Shown here in pieces: positions 57,657 through 64,000 of a DNA stretch of 64,000 bases. Numbering within the stretch: position 1 is the stretch's first letter; the number at the start of each line of letters is the position of its first letter. The position numbers were made by a program, and so were the translations under genes. The stretch spans positions 18,323-82,322 of the forward strand of contig VXCM01005616.1 in the NCBI GenBank assembly GCA_014773175.1, in the 5' to 3' direction. The notes under the pieces are model-generated. The model was not told where the DNA came from and did not search any database. It saw only the letters and a program-made list of their open reading frames with translations. The stretch is from Lucifuga dentata. Taxonomy: Eukaryota; Chordata; Actinopteri; Ophidiiformes; Bythitidae.

Positions 57657-59052
57657 AAGTGGGATATCATGGGGACATCAACCTAAAACATTCTGTCTTT
57701 GTCACTTTTCACCCTTACTCTTTTCTGACTCTCTTGTGTCTCATAAAACATACACAAATATATCATATAGAGCAATAAAAGTGAATAAACAAAATTAGAT
57801 AAAGTCGTGGCTATTATGCATGGCTAATTAACCTCACATAAACTGTAATAATTATTTTATAGAAACACCAAACTAACTATGAGAACATTTTAAACAACTG
57901 AGAGGAGCAGCAGCTCTGCAGTTCACGCCTCAAACCGACCTTCTTTTTACTATCAGCAAATACAAAAAAGCCAAAGCCGTGAATGTAATTCACAACCTTA
58001 ATCTCCTTCCCTAAATTAGCAGCTGGATAAAAAGTTATTGCCGCTGTCGCTCTGCCAACAGCTTTATAGCGAGCCATAAAGCAGTGATGTGGGGATTCTG
58101 GGATGTTGCTTAACCCCCACCAGAACTCACAACCACTACCTGGAACACAACTTTTATAACAGCTAGCAAATTGAGAATAGTGATTTTCCTATAAAAGCCC
58201 TGAAGAACAGGAGAGCCGGGCTCCAGGGACTTTAATGAGAAGGTTTGATAGCTCTCCTGTCAAACAGGCTGACTTCCCCACCAAAACCTCCTCTCTGGCT
58301 TTATTTGTGAGCATGCTGGAGTCACTGATTAAACATCCCAGCACCTCTTGGACGTGCTGCCAGCGGCCCTCCATCCCCGCATGCCACACTCATAAAACAC
58401 GACTTGATAGCAGCGTCGTAAAGCAGACATAATGCTGCCGTAAACATGTCACGACACCTGTCATAAACATTAATGACTGTTTATGAATGAGGATGATGGA
58501 TTGGATTGTTCTGGCGTTTTTTTGGAGACCATTCGGCAGGTTGCAACTGATGAAACATGAAGCTGTGTTATGATCTGCACTTTGGCAAGAGACTCGCTGC
58601 AACAATGCTGCACTCAGCAAGTTGCATCCCAGCAAAAAGTCAAAGCAAAGTCATCTAGTTTGGAGCAATCATTGCCTGACATACAGTACGTATTGCAAAT
58701 TTTACCTTTAAGTCTTTCAGATAAGTGCACAATCTAAGATGAACAAAGGACAGAAAAATACGCAGTTTGTAAGATGTAATTTTTAAGCTAGCTTTAAACT
58801 GGACTTTGACAAATTAAATGTTAAATAAGATGGAGGAAATTTGGAGATATGAAGAGTACTCTTTACAAACAGTCCAGTAGGAGAAGTGTGCATATTCTGA
58901 AACGCTGCTAAACAACAAGTTAAGAACTATTAAGTTGTTGCTGTGCACAATTAATTAGATTCTTGTGTTTCAATCATCCATTTTGGGTCCCTCAAAGAAG
59001 CTCGCAGGTCAAGGATTAATAGAAGTAAAGGGACTTCTCTTTCCTGAGGACC
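57657..59052. other. Unique sequence, no gene seen
   Basis: 57920-58090 is repeat-free and of balanced composition; otherwise nothing recognised. Confidence 0.45.
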
Positions 59053-59638
59053 TTAAAGGACCATACCAGCCATTTTGCATGTTGAGCCTAATATATTCAG
59101 TTTTCATACATGTAACGTTACTGACAATCATTTCCCAAAGCATACTACTGGAACGGTGAATTAAAAATGTTTTTCCTACCTTCCAGACCTCCATTGGTTT
59201 CAGTTCATTCTGCTATTAAAATCAACTTGTTGATACTGTAAACGTTCTTGGGATAGGTAATCCATCATCACCAACAAGACGTGTATTCAGGATTTTTTTT
59301 AGAAGTTACGTCATTTTAGCATTTAAGCGTAATGAAAAGTGTGGAGTGAATGTATGCCTCCACCGGGGAATATAGTCCCAAAAGAAGACCTGTGTTTATG
59401 GAAAAATTTAAAGGACCGTGACTTCATAAGGCTGTGTAACTATTAGCAGGAGAAACATGGATTTTTAAGGTGGGTGTATCACTTGAATATTTGATTTTAA
59501 AAGATTAAGAGATTTTGAAAAATATCAGGAAAGCTGAAATACGGTTTTATCCTTTGGGAACTGTTGTCAGTAATGTAACATGTATGAAAATTGAATGTAT
59601 TAGGCTCAAATACGCAAAATGGGGGTATGGTCCTTTAA
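59053..59638 (+). mobile_element. Family A TTAA-type MITE, complete
   Basis: 586 bp between TTAA at 59053 and 59635. Variants include gttacgtcattttagcattt, also found in the 14.3-kb copy, suggesting a shared subfamily. Confidence 0.92.
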
Positions 59639-60846
59639 GGTACAGCTTCTCCCCAGGCTTGGTGGCGTTTTAGTGTAGTGCTCCTTTTGCTTGGGAGGAA
59701 GTAATGCCTTAAAGACGATCCTTAGGGAACAAAAGGCCCTTTAGCATAAATGCCACACACCGCATACCTGGGTAAATCACCTCTGCGTACATCCCAATCC
59801 TCGGAAGAACCTGAACCGAACAAGCCGAACATTTCATGATCATCTTTTTTCATCCAGTCACGTGACCTGCTCTTATAGGTCAGACACCTTTGCATAACAA
59901 AGCGGTGGACAGCATGTGTGCAGCTGATGAAACACGTGACGCAGACGGGCCACGCCAAACGCAGCCCTGCAGCACAGCACGCCGCAGAGAAACAGATAGC
60001 TGTAATCCCATTTTCCCAGCAGGCGGTCCGGCATGCCTGTCTGCAGTACTTAGAGATAAACATCACCGTGCACTCTGCGTGACCCGACACACACCTGCTG
60101 AGACAGGCTTTATCACACACACACACATATGCAGGTGCAAAGACAGCAAAGACGTAAAACCCGCTTTGTGTGTTCTGTCAGACTATGTATTATGGTATAT
60201 GGCGTGACAGTTTGTATTAAAGTGATGTCAGCAGATCCAACATGGAACAGATGTACGTGAGCTTTATATACTTTGCTGTCAGACATCCCTAAGGGGACAG
60301 TCAAAGACAAATGCGTTGGTAATTTACAAGTGTGCTTAAATACCCATTATTCTTTCCTCTGCAAGCTCTCTTAGGATCTGCTGGGCTCATTTATCATCAG
60401 ATGCACACACACACGCATATAAAACGCAAAATGAAGAATGAGGAGTGGTGCCAGACTTGCCACTGTTTGGAAAAGCTGTAAATGAGACAGCGCGGCCTTC
60501 ATCATTTCTCCCATCGCTTCAATCTTGCAAACTTTTATGTAATGCTCACCGCCGAGCAGAAGCCCCTCAGTGGGAGCGGTGTTCAACCGGCAAAATGAAA
60601 TATTTGATGGCGACGTGGCAACAAAAACACGGGCTGACACATCAATCAGCGCTGGTGCTTTATGGAGGGATGACGCTGTTTATGGCGAGGTTACGGTAAA
60701 TCATGGAGTGACTGGTTCATCCCACCGAGAGTTTTACAGGAAGAGTGGGAATTCAGTTTCATAGCATGCCTGAGTAAAGGTATGCTAATACAATACAGAT
60801 GAGAGAGAGAGAGAGAGACAGAGAGAGAGTGAGAGAGAGACAGAGA

Positions 60847-60884
<38 letters not shown>

Positions 60885-61243
60885 TGGGAGGTTGCTTTCT
60901 CTGGGGTCTTGCACCTTTCATGCTTTTCAGAGAGATTCCATTTCAACAATACCACAGACAAGACAGACAGGATAATCAATCACATGGATAGTGCAAAACA
61001 CACACACACGTACGCACACATGCACATTCATCCTCACACGTCCTGGTGTCTGCTGGCTGTGTCTGTTTGCAGGAATAAGAGTCATAAATCAATGTTGTGT
61101 TGTCAGAGAGGCTAACGTGATGCGAGCTGCAGAGGGCCGCCGCCGCTCCACGCCACCGCTCCACGCTCCGCTGCTCGCTCTCTTTTCGGCTTTGTGTGGG
61201 TGCCAGACCAAGTGACAGAGGACAAATAATGTTAGGTGCTCTA

Positions 61244-61277
<34 letters not shown>

Positions 61278-61413
61278 TTGATGCGTGGACGCAGTGGCAG
61301 ACAGCAACCTCATTAATGTAACACAGTGGAATTGGCTCATTGGTGACCTCATTATTCTCTCCTCCAATCTCACAGATAAGAAAGTGTTGCCTGAATTTGC
61401 TGAAATTGCCCTG

Positions 61414-61457
<44 letters not shown>

Positions 61458-61815
61458 TGGTTTTCACAGCCGTGATTCAGCAGCACCGTCACTGCAGCAG
61501 TGTTTTGATAGCAGCCCTCGCCTGTTTAGCTTGGTAATTATGGTGCTTGGGTATATATTGCTCCGGTAAATCTCTCATAAAAATTCCAGCGAATGAACGT
61601 CACGGCTCCGGGAAAACACAGGTAAACAAGGAACAAACAGAGCGAAGCCGCGAAACAGCGTGGCGATTATTACCATCATTTCACTCCCAACTCTGAATTC
61701 CCCCCAACTGAATACTTTCCTAATGGTCATTTCTTCCATAAAACAACAACGTTCCCTGGAAATGTTGGTGAACAGGCTGAGCTACGGTGGCTGAGAGGGC
61801 TCACTCTGCTAAGTA
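59639..61815. other. Unique sequence with simple repeats, no gene seen
   Basis: (GA)n with interruptions at 60799-60882, short CA stretches at 60114-60126 and 60996-61020, (GT)n at 61245-61274 and 61417-61457. Frames up to 163 codons here read through the CA/GT arrays and are rejected. Confidence 0.55.
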
Positions 61816-61831
61816 GAAAATGAACACGACA

Positions 61832-62704
61832 TTCTGATATGTCTGGATTTGATTGCACTCTTGATTGGGAGAGAATATGGAAAAATGTATTTTTGGCATC
61901 AAGTAACTCTGAGCATCAGGTAATTCATTTTCAGTTTGTACACAGATTTTATATTACACCACAGAAAAGACATTTAATGAAACTATCAGGAACATCTAAT
62001 TGTGCACTTTNATTTTATATTACACCACAGAAAAGACATTTAATGAAACTATCAGGAACATCTAATTGTGCACTTTGTTTATTGAATGAAGTAGGAACAT
62101 AAGTGCATATGATGTGGAATTGTCCTGCAGTTCAAGAATTTTAGAAACTGGTTACAAACCAGCTTTCTTTGATACTTGATGCTGTCCAAATGTAATGTAC
62201 AACTCTTCCCTGAGACTTACAAGTGGTCAGCGAAAACTTTGGCTTGCTGGATGCACAGCAGCTAAAAAAAAATGCGTGCTCAAAGATGGCGACCATTTAC
62301 TCCCAGTAAGTCAGTGGTATAACAATTTGCTGAATATTGTAGTTATGGAGTTAGCTGCCAAAAATAATAAATGCAGTCAAGGGATTGTTAAGACTTGGGA
62401 AAATGCTTTAAATTGTGTTAAAGAAGGAAGGAATCGTGTCTCATGATGAATTTGTTGTATGTATGTGTGCACCAATATGCATGGTTCGGTTTGTTAACTG
62501 TGGGGTTGTGGAAGAGGCATGGCCGTGGTCGATGGGGGGGCAAAGGGTGGTGGTGTTTTGTCTGTTTATTGTGATCAATCTTTGTATTTATTTATTTATT
62601 TATTTTGGTGGGGGGGGGTGTTGTTTTCATGTGTTTCTGTCCTTGTCTACTATGTGTATAGGAAAAAAAGGAAAAATAATAAAAACTTGATCAAAAAAAA
62701 AAAT
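61832..62704 (+). mobile_element. 5'-truncated L1/Tx1-like LINE with 16-bp target duplication
   Basis: GAAAATGAACACGACA is duplicated perfectly at 61816-61831 and 62705-62720. Between them lie the ORF2 C-terminus (separate entry), a 3' UTR with a G-run (62608-62618), an aaaaataataaaaacttg block and an 11-base poly(A) ending at 62703. Poly(A) tail, 5' truncation and a 16-bp duplication are the hallmarks of L1-type target-primed insertion. A 65-bp repeat at the N (62011) adds false length. Confidence 0.85.
61839..62446 (+). pseudogene. L1/Tx1-like ORF2 C-terminal region, decayed
   Basis: The first frame reads DLDWERIWKNVF-like residues (actual: CTLDWERIWKNVFLAS), QVIHFQFVHRFYITPQKR and CLLNEVGT, then a stop at 62100. 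HMMWNCPAVQEF follows. A frameshift leads to KLWLAGCTAAKKK and VSQWYNNLLNIVVMELAA up to 62446. The W..IWKNVF, VHR.Y.TP.KR, M.W.CP and LAG.TAAKK motifs are typical of fish L1/Tx1 ORF2 ends beyond the reverse transcriptase. Several stops and a frameshift make it inactive. Confidence 0.75.
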
Positions 62705-62720
62705 GAAAATGAACACGACA

Positions 62721-63944
62721 CGTTCATCAATTTGACGACACACGCTGCATTTACTGAAACGCCACAAATATCACGTAACACAATGGAAGATAATGAAAAC
62801 ACAATGGAAGATAATGAAAACACAACGGAAGTTTAATGGGAAACTTTATAAGCGGGACAAAGCACAGAAGTGACAAACAGGAAGTAAGGTAGGTAAGTAG
62901 GTCCTTCATCCCAACAGCAGTTAGACTCTTCAGCAATACAACTTGATGTAACCCTGTTGTTTGTTGTCTGTATCATGATAAGCCATCTGTAAATACCATA
63001 GTCATATTTATTTACATATACAACTTTTAAGTTGCTTCTCTGGACCCCAAAACCTGCCAGCGGGTTTGAAAGGCATGTTTTCTTTAAAAAATCGCCAAAA
63101 TTACACCATTTGTCATAGCCAGAAACTTTAAAAATCAAAATTATCATCAGGTTTTCAAATTTCCAATGGTCCTTGAACTAACCATGTGCGCCTAATACTT
63201 CCGTAAGGAAACGTAACCAAATCTAAGCTTAAAATAGTGATATTTCCTCACAATCACTTTATTATAAATGTCTCATTTAAAAATTAGCTAAAAATAAACC
63301 CTTTGTCCAATCCAAATTGTGAAAAAAGCAACAAATTCTGCGTTTTTCGCCGCAACTAGCAAGCATGGAGCGCCTGTGTGCTCTTTAACAGTCATGTGAT
63401 AACAATTCAGCAAGTCATTGGCTGAATGCAGACTGCAGCAGCACACTGGGCCTATTGATTATAAAGATGATAGGTTGTAAAAAGGTAAATAGTTCAGTAT
63501 GTATAGTCCCTTTTTTTATTTTTTTTTATTTTTTCCAGTATTGGTAACACTTGTGGGCACTTGGAAAAATGTTTTATATATAGATTACATCTTTTTTCAA
63601 TTTTTTAAAATAAATTATCAAAGAAATTCAACTTACGTTTTTTCTTTTTTTTTTATGATTTATGACATTATAACTGTGTTATACTGTACAAAAGACATTT
63701 TTGAGTTCTTCCTACATATAGCCATGATTGTGCTGCTTCCATAGAGGTGCAGGACTTGCAGCTACAGTGAAAAATGAGCCACAGTGATAAAAATGTGACA
63801 GGAGCAAAAACCAACCAGAAAGTGTTTGGAGTCCAGAGGGTTTACCACATTTTTACTGGGAAACTGTGCAAACACCCATTTATATTATGTGCAATTAATA
63901 ACCAGATGCAATTTCTCCTGTTGTGCAATCCATGATGTAATGCA
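62721..63944. other. Unique sequence, no gene seen
   Basis: A 21-bp unit (aacacaatggaagataatga + a) is repeated about 2.5 times at 62777-62829. AT-rich remainder, no exon. Confidence 0.5.
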
Positions 63945-64000
63945 GCCTCAAGGGGGCACAAGCCAGTGTCCTCCTTGTGCCGGTCCCAAGCCCGAATAAA
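63945..64000. repeat. Start of a common teleost dispersed repeat
   Basis: cctccttgtgccggtcccaa followed by gcccgaataaa matches a motif I recall from many fish genomes (usually continuing into ggggagggttgcgtc). It is cut by the window end; family name not assigned. Confidence 0.5.

Noticed and set aside
60976..61467. 163-codon frame rich in Thr-His
   Set aside because: It is the translation of GT/CA microsatellites.
1..64000. CRISPR arrays, operons, bacterial promoters or terminators
   Set aside because: The tandem arrays lack unique spacers and the sequence is clearly vertebrate nuclear DNA.

Overview
This is vertebrate genomic DNA, most likely from a teleost fish, and it reads as intron or intergenic sequence. 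I found no credible host protein-coding exon, rRNA or tRNA gene. The evidence for a fish is the mix of elements: L2-like and L1/Tx1-like LINE 3' ends, a Tc1-like relic, hAT, EnSpm-like, IS3EU-like and TTAA-type DNA transposons, and dense CA/GT, GA/CT and GGAT microsatellites. The longest open frames (up to 182 codons) match no family I know and mostly run through low-complexity DNA. The only recognisable coding sequence is decayed transposon protein: an IS3EU-like transposase (12.9-13.3 kb), an L2 reverse-transcriptase tail (10.2-10.3 kb), a Tc1 transposase fragment (49.4-49.7 kb) and an L1 ORF2 tail (61.8-62.4 kb).

The dominant content is one TTAA-flanked, non-autonomous inverted-repeat family, here called family A (about 575-590 bp when complete, ends AGGACC...GGTCCT). 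It has about twelve copies in both orientations and an older, diverged sister, family B (six blocks). TTAA targets with AGG ends fit Kolobok better than piggyBac, whose ends usually begin CCY. Several younger elements sit inside older ones with legible empty sites, so their order of arrival can be read: A into B at 5.3 kb and 32.6 kb; an EnSpm-like MITE and a LINE into B at 30.6-31.9 kb; hAT into hAT at 20.6-21.8 kb; a LINE tail into repeat C at 45.7 kb; a TA-flanked MITE into a fold-back MITE at 23.6 kb.

Three unrelated-looking elements (2144-2589, 12707-13560, 30029-30175) share 6-bp target duplications and TAC...GTA-type termini. I read all three as IS3EU-type. One carries a transposase relic and one is largely a minisatellite.

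Layout: 0-5 kb, A end, IS3EU minisatellite element, TA MITE; 5-12 kb, B/A nest, LINE tails; 12-18 kb, IS3EU relic and three A copies; 19-25 kb, B copy, nested hATs, fold-back MITEs; 26-39 kb, five complete or near-complete A copies, two composite B blocks, a Tc1 MITE; 39-49 kb, mostly unique DNA with minisatellites and repeats C and D; 49-50.5 kb, rearranged Tc1-like element and the only long gap; 52-60 kb, A, D and C copies; 61.8-62.7 kb, 5'-truncated L1 with a perfect 16-bp duplication.

Assembly caution: there are 29 isolated single Ns plus one 198-bp gap (50636-50833). At most unique-sequence Ns the same 59-67 bp occurs on both sides. These look like unmerged contig overlaps rather than biological tandem duplications. 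No previously undescribed cellular system was found.
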